Assembly: GCA_016234485.1 (NCBI GenBank)
Contig: JACRBL010000004.1
Location: 1-64,000 of the forward strand
Source of the DNA: Chloroflexota bacterium
GTDB lineage: Bacteria > Chloroflexota > Anaerolineae > Anaerolineales > Villigracilaceae
Length of the DNA stretch: 64,000 bases
Direction of reading: 5' to 3'
The position numbers and the translations under genes are program-made. The first letter of the stretch is position 1. Each line of letters starts with the position of its first letter. Positions 51,816 to 60,691 of this stretch are shown one piece after another. The notes below the pieces were generated by a model, which worked only from the letters and a program-made list of their open reading frames with translations, did no database searches and had not been told where the DNA came from.

Positions 51816-52940
51816 ATGGAAAGCATAAAAAAGAAAATCAATTTGCGACGTCTTGGCACGCTGGCAATCACTCTTTATATCGTTTTCCTGATCGGACCGA
51901 TAGCCGGTTTAGACGTCCCCGCCATTGCGGCCGCAATCAAGGCCAACCCATTACAGTTAGTTCAATTCCTCATTATTGGCATATCCAACGGAGCGATCAT
52001 TGCCATCATTGCATTGGGGTATACGATGGTATATGGCATTATTGAACTGATCAACTTTGCCCACGGCGATGTATACATGATTGGCGTCTTCACATCGCTT
52101 ACCGTATTATCTGTGACTGGGACGCTGGATAGCAAAGATCCCGTAAAAATTATTCTTGGCCTAATTCTTGCCCTGGTTATCGCAGTTGCATTCTGCGCGG
52201 CGTTGAACGCCAGCATTGAGCGTCTCGCTTATCGGCGGCTTCGCAACGCCCCGCGTCTTGCTCCGCTAATTTCTGCCATCGGCATGTCCTTCATTGTCGA
52301 AAATGTTGGTTTGATGTGGGCCGCCCAGGCCTGGCTCGTTCCTTCCTTTGGAACGACAGGTGGAGCTTCTCAAAAAGTATTTCCAGATATGATCGGCGCC
52401 CTTTTTAAAGCCACTGGTTTTAATGGCGGAGATGTAAATCTCTTTGCATCCACAGATATTGCCTTGCGCCTGACGGCAAAGGATGTATTGGTCATTGTAC
52501 TTGCCGTAGCGTTGATGATCGGCCTATATCTTTTCGTCCAGCGCACAACGCTTGGCAAGGCCATGCGCGCCACTGCCCAAAATCGTGACGCCGCCAAGAT
52601 GCTTGGCATCAATATTGACTGGGTCATTACGGCCACTTTCCTGATCGGCGGCGGACTGGCCGGCGCGGCAGGATTAATGGCGGGTCTTTATAACAACACA
52701 GCCTGGTGGTTCATGGGCTTTCGCGCGGGTTTGCAATCGTTCACCGCGGCGGTGCTGGGCGGCATCGGCAACATCACCGGGGCCATGCTTGGCGGATTTT
52801 TGATCGGACTGCTGGCTTCCTTCAGCGACGGCTACTTAAACGCCCGCTGGACGAACGCCTGGGTGTTTGCCACGCTCGTTCTGATCCTGCTCTTCCGCCC
52901 GACTGGTTTGCTCGGCGAGCAAACGGGTCAGAAGGCTTAG
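51816..52940 (+). CDS. livH: Branched-chain amino acid-type ABC permease LivH
   Basis: A 374-residue membrane protein with 8-9 helices. IALGYTMVYGIIELINFAHG is the diagnostic LivH segment and GKAMRATAQNRDAAKMLGIN the ATPase-contact loop. It is longer than the usual ~290-300 residues because of an N-terminal extra helix and an insert near 150-220 (VPSFGTTGGASQKVFPDMIG). An AATGAGGAATTC site precedes ATG 51816. Confidence 0.92.
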   Translation: MESIKKKINLRRLGTLAITLYIVFLIGPIAGLDVPAIAAAIKANPLQLVQFLIIGISNGAIIAIIALGYTMVYGIIELINFAHGDVYMIGVFTSLTVLSVTGTLDSKDPVKIILGLILALVIAVAFCAALNASIERLAYRRLRNAPRLAPLISAIGMSFIVENVGLMWAAQAWLVPSFGTTGGASQKVFPDMIGALFKATGFNGGDVNLFASTDIALRLTAKDVLVIVLAVALMIGLYLFVQRTTLGKAMRATAQNRDAAKMLGINIDWVITATFLIGGGLAGAAGLMAGLYNNTAWWFMGFRAGLQSFTAAVLGGIGNITGAMLGGFLIGLLASFSDGYLNARWTNAWVFATLVLILLFRPTGLLGEQTGQKA

Positions 52941-52950
52941 GAGGCGTCCC

Positions 52951-54699
52951 GTGATAAAAAATATCAGAACTGGCCTTTCGTTTGGTATCGTCGCCGGCTT
53001 GATGACCTTCCTCTTCGGCGGATGGTCGGTGGCAGTCTTAGGTACGTTGATGGGCGTCGGCCTGGGGCTGGGACTTGGAGGAAGGTTCCCGCGCAAGGAC
53101 CCGCTCAAAATCGCCGCGGCCGCTTTCCCGTCTGGTTTGGTGGCGGCGGTGGTACTTATCCTGCTGAGTCTCTATCAGAATAGCAATGTGATGGATGCGA
53201 TCGGAAAGAAACCGTTCGCGGAAGATCTCGCCTTGAAGGCCAATTTGTTGGGCTTTTTCGGCACGGTCATTTTCACATCCCTGCTGGCGGCGTTGCATGG
53301 ACTGCCCGAAAAGCAGGAGCGTTTCTATAAGATGATCCTGCTGGCGATCCTCGTCGTCGCGTTCCCGTTTGTAGACCAGGCGACTTCCCTGCGTTGGACG
53401 GCGCAGATCATCTTTGCGCTTATCTTCGTAATCCTGGGCCTCGGTTTGAATATCGTGGTTGGATACGCGGGTCTGTTGGACTTGGGATATGCCGCGTTCT
53501 TCGCCATTGGCGCTTACACCACAGGCATCCTGTCCTCCCCTGTTCATAGCATCGAGCTGAATTTCTGGCTGGTGATATGGATCGCGGCGGCAATGGCGGC
53601 TATTTGGGGTCTTTTCCTCGGCGCGCCAACACTCCCGTTACGCGGCGATTATCTCGCCATCGTCACATTGGGCTTCGGTGAGATCGTCCCCGTGCTGTTC
53701 AAGAATTTGATTGACGTCACGATCAAGGAACCTCTCACCTGCTGGATTTTGCCCCTCTTCCGCATCCAGACGAAATGTATCATCCTGGTGGAACATGAGG
53801 ATCTGACACTCGGCGAAAAAGGCATCAGCCCAATCGGCCGCCCGTCGCTTCCACTACTTGAACTGGGCGAACCGATGGGAAGCGCGTATCTCATCAAACT
53901 GGCGCTGATGGGCCTGGCCCTCGCGCTGGTGGTCTTCCTGCTTGTCCGTTCCATTCGAAGCGGCAATAAGAGCATTTCGAGTCTCATCGGCTACGGCGTT
54001 GCGCTCGTTGGCATCCTGCTCGTGTTCATCCCCATTCCGCTCACTGGCGTCAAATTCATCGATTCGCTCCTGGGCGTTCTTCAGCCTGGCGAGTTTGAAT
54101 CCAGCCGGCCTGTGACGTGGTACTTCCTGATCATCGGCCTGATCCTGCTTTCGATCTTCATCATCAGCCGCCTGCGCGACAGCCGACTCGGACGCGCGTG
54201 GATGGCGATCCGAGAGGACGAATTGGCCGCGGCCCAAATGGGCATTGACCCGGTCAAGACCAAACTGGCGGCTTTCGCCATGGGCGCGACCTTCTCGGGT
54301 TTCGCGGGAGCGTTTTACGCCGCGTACATCCGAGGCATCTTCCCCAGCGTGTTCGACTTCAGCGCATCCATCATCATCCTGTGCGTGGTCATTCTCGGCG
54401 GCATTGGCAACATCAACGGCGTGATCGTTGGCGGCCTGGTGTTGATGATGGCCGACCGTCTTTTCCTGCCCGCGCTCAAGGACTTCCTTTCGCTGTTGTT
54501 GACGCATACCGTTCTGCCTTCCATCAACGATCCTGTCGTTCAAATGGCCGTCAAAGACAACGCTAATCCAATACTTTACAGGTTCCTGTTGTTTGGCCTA
54601 ACGCTGGTCATCATGATGGCGGTTCGCCCCGAAGGCTTGATTCCAAACGCGCAGGTGCGCGCGGAATTGCACGCGGCCGACGAGGAAAAGAAAGGTTAA
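52951..54699 (+). CDS. livM: Branched-chain amino acid-type ABC permease LivM (long form)
   Basis: A 582-residue membrane protein. The LivM core starts about residue 150 (LNIVVGYAGLLDLGYAAFFA) and includes GDYLAIVTLGFGEIVPVLFK and GRAWMAIREDELAAAQMGID, the coupling loop. It has ~130 extra N-terminal residues with four helices, and an insert of ~90 between 260 and 390. Only 10 bases separate it from livH. The long form is common in Chloroflexi-type transporters. Confidence 0.9.
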   Translation: MIKNIRTGLSFGIVAGLMTFLFGGWSVAVLGTLMGVGLGLGLGGRFPRKDPLKIAAAAFPSGLVAAVVLILLSLYQNSNVMDAIGKKPFAEDLALKANLLGFFGTVIFTSLLAALHGLPEKQERFYKMILLAILVVAFPFVDQATSLRWTAQIIFALIFVILGLGLNIVVGYAGLLDLGYAAFFAIGAYTTGILSSPVHSIELNFWLVIWIAAAMAAIWGLFLGAPTLPLRGDYLAIVTLGFGEIVPVLFKNLIDVTIKEPLTCWILPLFRIQTKCIILVEHEDLTLGEKGISPIGRPSLPLLELGEPMGSAYLIKLALMGLALALVVFLLVRSIRSGNKSISSLIGYGVALVGILLVFIPIPLTGVKFIDSLLGVLQPGEFESSRPVTWYFLIIGLILLSIFIISRLRDSRLGRAWMAIREDELAAAQMGIDPVKTKLAAFAMGATFSGFAGAFYAAYIRGIFPSVFDFSASIIILCVVILGGIGNINGVIVGGLVLMMADRLFLPALKDFLSLLLTHTVLPSINDPVVQMAVKDNANPILYRFLLFGLTLVIMMAVRPEGLIPNAQVRAELHAADEEKKG

Positions 54700-54703
54700 T
54701 GCC

Positions 54704-55480
54704 ATGAGTTTCTTCGAAGCAAAAGCCATCACCATGGTATTCGGCGGTTTGACCGCGGTCAACAAAGTCGATTTCGAGATGGAAAAAGGCATGATCGCCA
54801 GCGTCATCGGACCAAACGGCGCGGGCAAAACCACCTTCTTCAACACCATCACCCGCGTCTACAACCCGACCAGCGGAGATATGTCCTTTGATGGACGCAG
54901 TCTGACAGGCCTCAAACCCTTCCAGGTAACGGCGCTTGGAATCGCCCGCACCTTCCAGAACATTCGTCTCTTCGCGAATATGTCTGCCATGGAAAACATC
55001 CTGGTGGGCGAGCATTGCCGCATGAAGTCCAACCTGATCGGGCAGATTCTGCACACTGCCGCGACCATGAAAGAGGAAGCCGACGCCCGCGCCCGCGCGC
55101 TCGAGCTGCTGGAATACGTGGGCCTCAAACGCAGCGACGCGAACGTCACGGCCAAGAATCTTCCCTACGGCTTACAGCGCCGCCTCGAGATCGCCCGCGC
55201 GCTGGCATCCCAACCGAAAATGCTCCTACTGGACGAACCCACCGCCGGTATGAACCCCAACGAGACTATTGACCTGACCAACTTCATCCAGCGCCTGCGC
55301 TCGGAACTTGGCTTGAGCATCCTGCTGATCGAACATCACATGCGCGTGGTCATGGCAATTTCGGACCGCGTTTCGGTGTTGGATTACGGCGAAAAGATCG
55401 CCGAAGGAACGCCCGCCGAGGTGCAAAAGAACGAGCGCGTGATCGAAGCGTATCTTGGCAAAGGCAAAGACACCAAATAA
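54704..55480 (+). CDS. livG: Branched-chain amino acid-type ABC ATPase LivG
   Basis: A 258-residue ATPase: GPNGAGKTTFFNTITRVYNP (Walker A), GIARTFQNIRLFANMSAMEN (Q-loop), a signature altered to NLPYGLQRRLEIARAL, MLLLDEPTAGMNPNE (Walker B) and LLIEHHMRVVMAISD. The LPYGxQRRLE signature is normal for LivG. It starts four bases after livM. AGG at 54693 is a modest ribosome site. Confidence 0.93.
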   Translation: MSFFEAKAITMVFGGLTAVNKVDFEMEKGMIASVIGPNGAGKTTFFNTITRVYNPTSGDMSFDGRSLTGLKPFQVTALGIARTFQNIRLFANMSAMENILVGEHCRMKSNLIGQILHTAATMKEEADARARALELLEYVGLKRSDANVTAKNLPYGLQRRLEIARALASQPKMLLLDEPTAGMNPNETIDLTNFIQRLRSELGLSILLIEHHMRVVMAISDRVSVLDYGEKIAEGTPAEVQKNERVIEAYLGKGKDTK

Positions 55481-55494
55481 GAGGCGAGGATAAA

Positions 55495-56202
55495 ATGCTT
55501 GAATTAAAAGATGTACACACCTACTACGGCAACATCCACGCCTTGAAGGGCATCTCCATCACCGTCAACGATGGAGAAATCGTCACCCTAATCGGATCGA
55601 ACGGCGCGGGCAAAAGCACCACCCTGCGCACCATTCAGGGATTGATCCGCCCGCGCTCCGGCTCCATCGTCCTCGACGGGATCGCGCTCGACAAAGTCGC
55701 GCCGCATAAAGTGGCCGAACTCGGCGTGGCGCAAAGCCCCGAAGGCCGCATGATCTTCCCGCGCATGACCGTGCTGGAAAATTTGGAAATGGGCGCGTAT
55801 GCCCGTAAAGAAAAATCGGGCTTCCAGCAGGATTTGGATCGCGTCTTCTCGCTCTTCCCCCGCCTCAAGGAACGCATTACGCAAAAAGGCGGCACACTCT
55901 CCGGCGGCGAACAGCAGATGCTCGCGATGGGACGCGCCCTCATGGCCCACCCGAAGATCCTCCTGCTCGACGAACCTTCGATGGGCCTGGCGCCCATCCT
56001 GGTGGAATTGATCTTCGACACCATCGTCGCCATTAACAAGGAAGGCACGACCATCCTGCTGGTGGAGCAGAACGCGCTCATGGCGCTCTCCATCGCCAAT
56101 CGCGGCTACGTCATCCAGACCGGCGAGATCATTATGAGCGATAGCGCCGCCAGCCTGAAAAGCAACGAAATGGTACAGAAAGCCTACCTCGGCATCGAGT
56201 AG
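55495..56202 (+). CDS. livF: Branched-chain amino acid-type ABC ATPase LivF
   Basis: A 235-residue ATPase: GSNGAGKSTTLRTIQGLIRP, GVAQSPEGRMIFPRMTVLEN, GTLSGGEQQMLAMGRALM, ILLLDEPSMGLAPILVELIF and LLVEQNALMALSIANRGYVI. All motifs typical of LivF. Last gene of the operon, ended by the terminator at 56221. Confidence 0.94.
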   Translation: MLELKDVHTYYGNIHALKGISITVNDGEIVTLIGSNGAGKSTTLRTIQGLIRPRSGSIVLDGIALDKVAPHKVAELGVAQSPEGRMIFPRMTVLENLEMGAYARKEKSGFQQDLDRVFSLFPRLKERITQKGGTLSGGEQQMLAMGRALMAHPKILLLDEPSMGLAPILVELIFDTIVAINKEGTTILLVEQNALMALSIANRGYVIQTGEIIMSDSAASLKSNEMVQKAYLGIE

Positions 56203-56220
56203 GAGCGCCCACTCACGATC

Positions 56221-56252
56221 AACGCAGAGGACGCGCGTCCTCTGCGTTTTTT
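56221..56252 (+). terminator. Terminator of the liv operon
   Basis: AACGCAGAGGACG / CGCGTCCTCTGCGTT region with CG loop, then TTTT. The next start codon is five bases beyond, so the FAD-oxidoreductase ribosome site is effectively inside the terminator tail. Confidence 0.85.
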
Positions 56253-56256
56253 AATT

Positions 56257-57414
56257 ATGACTGACTTACCAACCACAGCGGACATTGTCATCATCGGCGG
56301 AGGCGTGATGGGGGCCAGCGCGCTCTACCATCTCGCTTCACGCGGACATCGGAGCGTGGTCCTGCTTGAACGGGAGGAAGCCTTCGGGACAGGCGCCACG
56401 GGCCGCTGCGCGGGCGGCGTGCGCTACCAATTTTCCACCGAGATCAACGTTAAACTTTCACAGGCCAGCCTGCCGATGATCGAGCGCTTCAAAGACGAGA
56501 TCGGGCAGGAAGTCAACTACCGTCAGTGCGGATACCTGCTGGTCGCGACGAACGAAGCGGACGCATCGGCCTTCCAGCGAAACGTGAAATTGCAAAACAG
56601 CCTCGGCGTGGGGACGGAATTGTTGAGCGGAGACGAAGTCCGCGCGCGCCTGCCGCAGATGCGCTTCGACGACGCGCTGGCGGGAACCTTTCACCAGAAA
56701 GATGGCTTGGTGGACCCCAACAGCGTGGTGATGGGATACGTCTCCGCCGCGCAGAGATTGGGCGCGAAAGCGCTGACGAATGCGGCGGTGACGGGGATAC
56801 GCGTCCGCGAGGGAAAGGTCGAAGAGGTCGCGACCCGCGCGGGGTCCATAAAGACGCGGACGGTCATTAATGCCGCGGGGCCGTGGGCGGGTGTCGTCAG
56901 CCAAATGGCAGGAGTCCACCTCCCCATTGTCCCGATCCGCAGGCAGATGTTTACGACGACGGCCATGCCAGATGTCCCGCGTGATTTTCCGTTCGTGATT
57001 GATTTTTCGCAATCGCTATATTTCCACCGCGATGGCGAGGGCTTGCTGGTGGGCATGTCGAACCAGAACGAGAAACCCGGCTTTGACCAAAACGTGGACG
57101 AAGATTTTGAATTGGTGAATTTGGAAGCGGCGATTCAGCGACTGCCGATGCTGGAGCGCGCCGGACGCGCCGCGCATTGGGCCGGCCTCTATGAAGTGAC
57201 GCCCGACGCTCATCCGATTTTTGGGCATACACACGTGGACGGATTTCATGTGGTCGCGGGCTTTTCAGGACACGGTTTCATGCACGGCCCCGTGGCAGGA
57301 AAGTTGATGGCCGAATTTATTTTGGACGGCGCGTTCAAAACTGTGGATGTCTCGGCTCTCGATCTGGCAAGGTTCGAGGAAGGGCGGTTGATACGAGAGT
57401 ACAACGTCGTCTGA
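56257..57414 (+). CDS. FAD-dependent oxidoreductase (DAO / sarcosine oxidase-like)
   Basis: A 385-residue flavoprotein. ADIVIIGGGVMGASALYHLA is the FAD-binding fold, GTGATGRCAGGVRYQF the second contact, NAAGPWAGVVSQMAG the third, and FHVVAGFSGHGFMHGPVAGK the C-terminal FAD motif. Members oxidise secondary or D-amino acids (sarcosine, glycine, proline). A role in using amines imported by the adjacent transporter is possible. No ribosome site is visible since the liv terminator abuts the start; read-through expression is likely. Confidence 0.88.
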   Translation: MTDLPTTADIVIIGGGVMGASALYHLASRGHRSVVLLEREEAFGTGATGRCAGGVRYQFSTEINVKLSQASLPMIERFKDEIGQEVNYRQCGYLLVATNEADASAFQRNVKLQNSLGVGTELLSGDEVRARLPQMRFDDALAGTFHQKDGLVDPNSVVMGYVSAAQRLGAKALTNAAVTGIRVREGKVEEVATRAGSIKTRTVINAAGPWAGVVSQMAGVHLPIVPIRRQMFTTTAMPDVPRDFPFVIDFSQSLYFHRDGEGLLVGMSNQNEKPGFDQNVDEDFELVNLEAAIQRLPMLERAGRAAHWAGLYEVTPDAHPIFGHTHVDGFHVVAGFSGHGFMHGPVAGKLMAEFILDGAFKTVDVSALDLARFEEGRLIREYNVV

Positions 57415-57459
57415 AAACGTCGCAAACGATTTAACGCCAAAAAAATTAGAAGGAATGCA

Positions 57460-58098
57460 ATGGAAGTTTTGACCCCGGATATCATCAAACTTGGCATCGC
57501 CGTTCTTGTGGGCGGAGCGATCGGGTTGGAACGCGAAGTGCAATACAAAGCGGCGGGATTCCGCACGATTATTTTGATCACGCTTGGCTCCACCTTGTTC
57601 ACTTTATTTTCCATCGCCCTCGAGCCAGATGTCAGCCCGTCGCGCGTCGCATCGAACATTGTGACGGGCATTGGCTTCCTCGGCGCGGGGACAATTTTGC
57701 GCGAGGGCGGGCGCATCGGCGGGCTGACCACCGCGGCCACCATCTGGCTGGCCGCGGCGCTTGGCATGGGCATCGCCGTGGGACAGATTGATTTTGTGCT
57801 GGCCGCCACTGCCGTCACGCTGATCGTGTTGGTCTTCTTCCCCATCTTCGGCGGCTGGGTGGATCGCATGCGTGAAGCGCGCACGTACAAGATCGTGATC
57901 TGCTCGGGCGACATCACCCGCATCGAAGACTTGCGAAAAATCTTCAAGGATTGCCGCCTGCGTGTGGCCGAGGATCATTTCGAGATCACAGAGGATTCCG
58001 TCACCAGCACGTGGCGCACCATCGGAAAGCCGCGCAACCAGAAAAAATTCATCGCGCTGATGGCGCAAGACAAGAGTATTTGCAGATTGGAATATTAA
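57460..58098 (+). CDS. MgtC/SapB-family membrane protein
   Basis: A 212-residue protein. Five helices with GAIGLEREVQYKAAGFRTII (family motif GxERExxxKxAGxRT), GIGFLGAGTILREGGRIGGLTTA and AALGMGIAVG; a C-terminal ACT-like cytosolic domain (about 145-212). MgtC proteins aid growth at low Mg2+ and modulate membrane ATPases. AGAAGGAATGCA precedes the start. Its stop overlaps that of the convergent dehydrogenase. Confidence 0.9.
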   Translation: MEVLTPDIIKLGIAVLVGGAIGLEREVQYKAAGFRTIILITLGSTLFTLFSIALEPDVSPSRVASNIVTGIGFLGAGTILREGGRIGGLTTAATIWLAAALGMGIAVGQIDFVLAATAVTLIVLVFFPIFGGWVDRMREARTYKIVICSGDITRIEDLRKIFKDCRLRVAEDHFEITEDSVTSTWRTIGKPRNQKKFIALMAQDKSICRLEY

Positions 58099-59069
58099 GG
58101 CTTGTAAATTTCGGGGTTGACGCAATTCGGCAAACGCTCGCCGCGCAAACCCGCCAGCAAATTTTCGCAAGCCATTTCGGCCATGCGTTTGCGAGCGCCG
58201 TGCGTGGCCGAGCCGATGTGCGGCACGATGAAGCAATTCGGCAATGAAAACAAAGGATGGCTGGGCGGCAGGGGTTCGGGGTCGGTCACGTCGAGCGCGG
58301 CGGAGGCGATCCAATTTTCCGATAACGCGCGCGTCAACGCGGAGGTGTCCACCACGGGGCCGCGCGCGGCGTTGACCAAGATGGCGGAGGGTTTCATTTT
58401 TCGCAACGCGGATTCGTCAATGAGTCCGCGCGTGGATTCGTTGAGGGGGCAATGCAAGGTGACAAAATCGCTGGACGACAACAACGCCTCGAACGGGACA
58501 TATTCCGCGCCGCCCGCCTCCCCCTCTGGACTTTGGTGGGGTTGCCAATAGCGGACGCGGAGTCCAAACCCGCGCGCCCGCTCTGCCACCGCCCGGCCGA
58601 TCTTCCCCAGGCCGATGATGCCGAGGGTCGCGCCGCGCAAGTCCGCGCCGAGCCAGCCGGTAGGAGACCATGTTTGCCAGCGGCCTTCGCGCGCGTCGCG
58701 CGAGGATTCGGGCAAGCGCCGCGCGGCCGCGAGGAGGAGCGACATGGCGAGGTCGGCGGTCGCGTCGGTCATCGCGCCCGGCGTGTTGCCGACGGGGATG
58801 CCGCGACGCGTGCAGGCTTTCACGTCAATATTGTCCACGCCAACGGCCATGTTGCTGACTATACGCAGACGGCTTGCCTTTTCGAGAATCGCCTCGTCAA
58901 CGCGGGCGGTGAGGAGGGAGAGGATGCCTTCGGCTTGCGGGAGAGCCTGCAGGAGGTTGTCTCGCCAGCCTGGTGTCTCTTCCTGCCCAATGATGAGGGT
59001 CACTTGGCCTTCGAGGGAGGCGATCCAATCGGGGGGAAGCGGATGTGTGAGGAGGACGGTGGGTTTCAT
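58095..59069 (-). CDS. D-2-hydroxyacid dehydrogenase (glyoxylate/hydroxypyruvate reductase-like)
   Basis: A 324-residue NAD(P)-dependent enzyme. GATLGIIGLGKIGRAVAERA binds the dinucleotide; the active site has Arg in NAARGPVVDTSAL, Glu in DVTDPEPLPPSHPL and His in PHIGSATHGAR. It reduces glyoxylate/hydroxypyruvate or oxidises D-glycerate. No Shine-Dalgarno precedes ATG 59069; a REP-like repeat lies just upstream. Convergent with the MgtC gene, stops overlapping. Confidence 0.92.
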   Translation of the reverse strand: MKPTVLLTHPLPPDWIASLEGQVTLIIGQEETPGWRDNLLQALPQAEGILSLLTARVDEAILEKASRLRIVSNMAVGVDNIDVKACTRRGIPVGNTPGAMTDATADLAMSLLLAAARRLPESSRDAREGRWQTWSPTGWLGADLRGATLGIIGLGKIGRAVAERARGFGLRVRYWQPHQSPEGEAGGAEYVPFEALLSSSDFVTLHCPLNESTRGLIDESALRKMKPSAILVNAARGPVVDTSALTRALSENWIASAALDVTDPEPLPPSHPLFSLPNCFIVPHIGSATHGARKRMAEMACENLLAGLRGERLPNCVNPEIYKP

Positions 59070-59088
59070 GGTTTGGTTTGGGTTATTT

Positions 59089-59143
59089 GGCAGTTCAATT
59101 TGCTTGGCAAATCGTGCGGAGCATCCAGCAGTGCAACTGCTGG
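59089..59143 (+). repeat. REP-like repeat, copy 2 (full)
   Basis: GGCAGTTCAATTTGC / GGCAAATCGTGC, then CCAGCAGTGCAACTGCTGG, matching 34303-34359 with a few changes that mostly preserve pairing. Confidence 0.85.
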
Positions 59144-59326
59144 TGGAACAATTCGGGTCGGAATGCCATCACCGCACTGGCGTTCGGCGCCGGTGTCCGA
59201 CCTATAAATAGGCGTCCCGAAGGAAAAGGATCGGGGCGAGGCGGCCCGCCAAAGGTCAAGGATGAAGCGAGGGGTTTTTTCAGAGTATATCAGCGTCTGT
59301 AATTTTTATGATATTTATCTATATTA

Positions 59327-59355
59327 TTGACAAGGGGAAGAGGCGAGGGTATACT
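59327..59355 (+). promoter_or_regulatory. Promoter of the SufR-like gene, leaderless
   Basis: TTGACA at 59327-59332, 17-bp spacer, TATACT at 59350-59355. ATG 59363 lies where transcription should begin, so the mRNA is probably leaderless. It also rules out the in-frame start at 59327. Confidence 0.75.
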
Positions 59356-59362
59356 GCCAATC

Positions 59363-59974
59363 ATGAAAAGTACGAGAGACAAGATTTTACAGACGCTCCT
59401 GCGCCAGCCACGCTCCACCATTAATGAATTGGCCGAGGCAGTGGGAATCAATCCGATTTCGGTGCGGCATCATTTGAGCAACCTCCAAATGGAAGGCTTG
59501 GTGGACGCGCACGAGGAACGCCATGGCGTTGGCCGGCCGCGCCTCGTTTATGTGTTGACCGAGGATGGCATGGAGCGCTTCCCCACGCGTTATCTGCGGC
59601 TGACGACGCGCCTGCTGACACAGATGAAAGAATCCATGTCGGGGCCGATGGTGACGAAATTGTTTTCGCAGGTGGCCGAAGACCTGGCCGCGGATTATGC
59701 AAAGCAACTTAAGGGAATGAGTATGGAAGAGCGGCTCGATACCGTCAAGGAATTGCTGGCGGACGAAGGCTTTACTGTGGAATGGGAAAAGTCTGACGAC
59801 GGCTATCGCATCCACGAGATTACCTGCCCGTATTACCAGATTGGGCAAAGTCATCCTGAAGTCTGCACGGTGGATCAAACGTTGATCTCAAGAATGTTGG
59901 CCGTGCCTGCCAATAAGGTGCAGTGCATTTTGGAAGGCGGCGCGCATTGCACGTATCTGGTGCAACCGAAGTAG
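59363..59974 (+). CDS. SufR-like winged-helix regulator with Cys cluster
   Basis: A 203-residue protein. N-terminal HTH (ILQTLLRQPRSTINELAEAV, ISVRHHLSNLQMEGLVDAHE), a helical linker, and a C-terminal domain with Cys in EITCPYYQIG, PEVCTVDQTL, KVQCILEGGAHCTYLV, the arrangement of the Fe-S cluster-sensing SufR group. It would sense Fe-S status and control suf-type genes. The next gene is a MIP18-family Fe-S protein, supporting this. Confidence 0.85.
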   Translation: MKSTRDKILQTLLRQPRSTINELAEAVGINPISVRHHLSNLQMEGLVDAHEERHGVGRPRLVYVLTEDGMERFPTRYLRLTTRLLTQMKESMSGPMVTKLFSQVAEDLAADYAKQLKGMSMEERLDTVKELLADEGFTVEWEKSDDGYRIHEITCPYYQIGQSHPEVCTVDQTLISRMLAVPANKVQCILEGGAHCTYLVQPK

Positions 59975-59977
59975 GCA

Positions 59978-60045
59978 GGGAGCAGTTAGCAATTTGCGAT
60001 TAGCGATTAGCAATTACCAGTAATTGGTAATTGGCGCGGCGAGTT
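59978..60045 (+). repeat. Intergenic word repeat (TTAGCAATT type)
   Basis: GCAGTTAGCAATTTGCGATTAGCGATTAGCAATTACC, then CCAGTAATTGGTAATTGGC: near-tandem 7-9-base words with a foldback, between the regulator and the MIP18 gene. Confidence 0.65.
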
Positions 60046-60077
60046 TTTGAAATTTTGAAAGGAAATATTGAGTAGCT

Positions 60078-60428
60078 ATGAGCGAGAATTCTGAGGTGAA
60101 ACCGATTCAGTGGACGATCCATACCACCCACCCCGATAAGGTGGATGCGGCGCGCGCGGCGTTGTGCGAGGTGGTGGATCCTGAAATTGGAATGAATATC
60201 GTCCAGTTGGGGCTGGTGCGCGATATTCAGATCGAAAACGATATTGCGCGTTTGAAGATGATTCTGACAACGCCGTTCTGTCCATATGGCCCGGCGATGA
60301 TCGAGATGACGAAGGCAAAAGCAGTGGAAGGATTGGGGATGCCGGTCACGATTGAGATGGGAATGGAGATGTGGGATTTCTCAATGATGGAGGATCCCTC
60401 GGCTTTGGACTGGGGAATGTACGCGTAG
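60078..60428 (+). CDS. MIP18/DUF59-family Fe-S assembly protein (SufT/PaaD-like)
   Basis: A 116-residue protein. DKVDAARAALCEVVDPEIGM, VQLGLVRDIQIENDIARLKM and TPFCPYGPAMIEM are the family blocks; Cys in TPFCP is the likely cluster ligand. Members help build or deliver Fe-S clusters. The C-terminal Met-rich tail (EMGMEMWDFSMMED) is unusual. Follows the SufR-like regulator by about 100 bases, filled with the repeat at 59978. Terminator at 60459. Confidence 0.88.
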   Translation: MSENSEVKPIQWTIHTTHPDKVDAARAALCEVVDPEIGMNIVQLGLVRDIQIENDIARLKMILTTPFCPYGPAMIEMTKAKAVEGLGMPVTIEMGMEMWDFSMMEDPSALDWGMYA

Positions 60429-60458
60429 CCTCAGATTATGACAATTTAGTCCAAGTTT

Positions 60459-60488
60459 AGCCCGTTGTAATAATCAACGGGCTTTTTT
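60459..60488 (+). terminator. Terminator of the MIP18 gene
   Basis: AGCCCGTTG / CAACGGGCT with a 7-nt loop and TTTTTT. Confidence 0.88.
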
Positions 60489-60526
60489 GCGCTTTTGGGT
60501 GGAACAACACAATATGACAACGCGCC

Positions 60527-60580
60527 TTGTGAAAGATGACACATGTCACAACCCCAAAAATCGGATTCTGTTGTAATATT
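60527..60580 (+). promoter_or_regulatory. Putative CRP/FNR-like operator and -10 upstream of the cytochrome genes
   Basis: TTGTGA (60527-60532) and TCACAA (60546-60551) are inverted, with the palindrome TGACACATGTCA inside (60537-60548). TAATAT follows at 60575-60580. The spacing is not that of a textbook CRP site, so the regulator is uncertain. The long leader (about 110 bases) ends in GGAGAATCAAA. Confidence 0.45.
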
Positions 60581-60691
60581 AGCCCTGTATTAATAACAAG
60601 ACTATGTTAGTCTTTATTACAGAATTCGGAGGTGCCAGCCACGAATATGTATTAGGAATTTCAACTGTCAAACCCAAATAGGAGAATCAAA

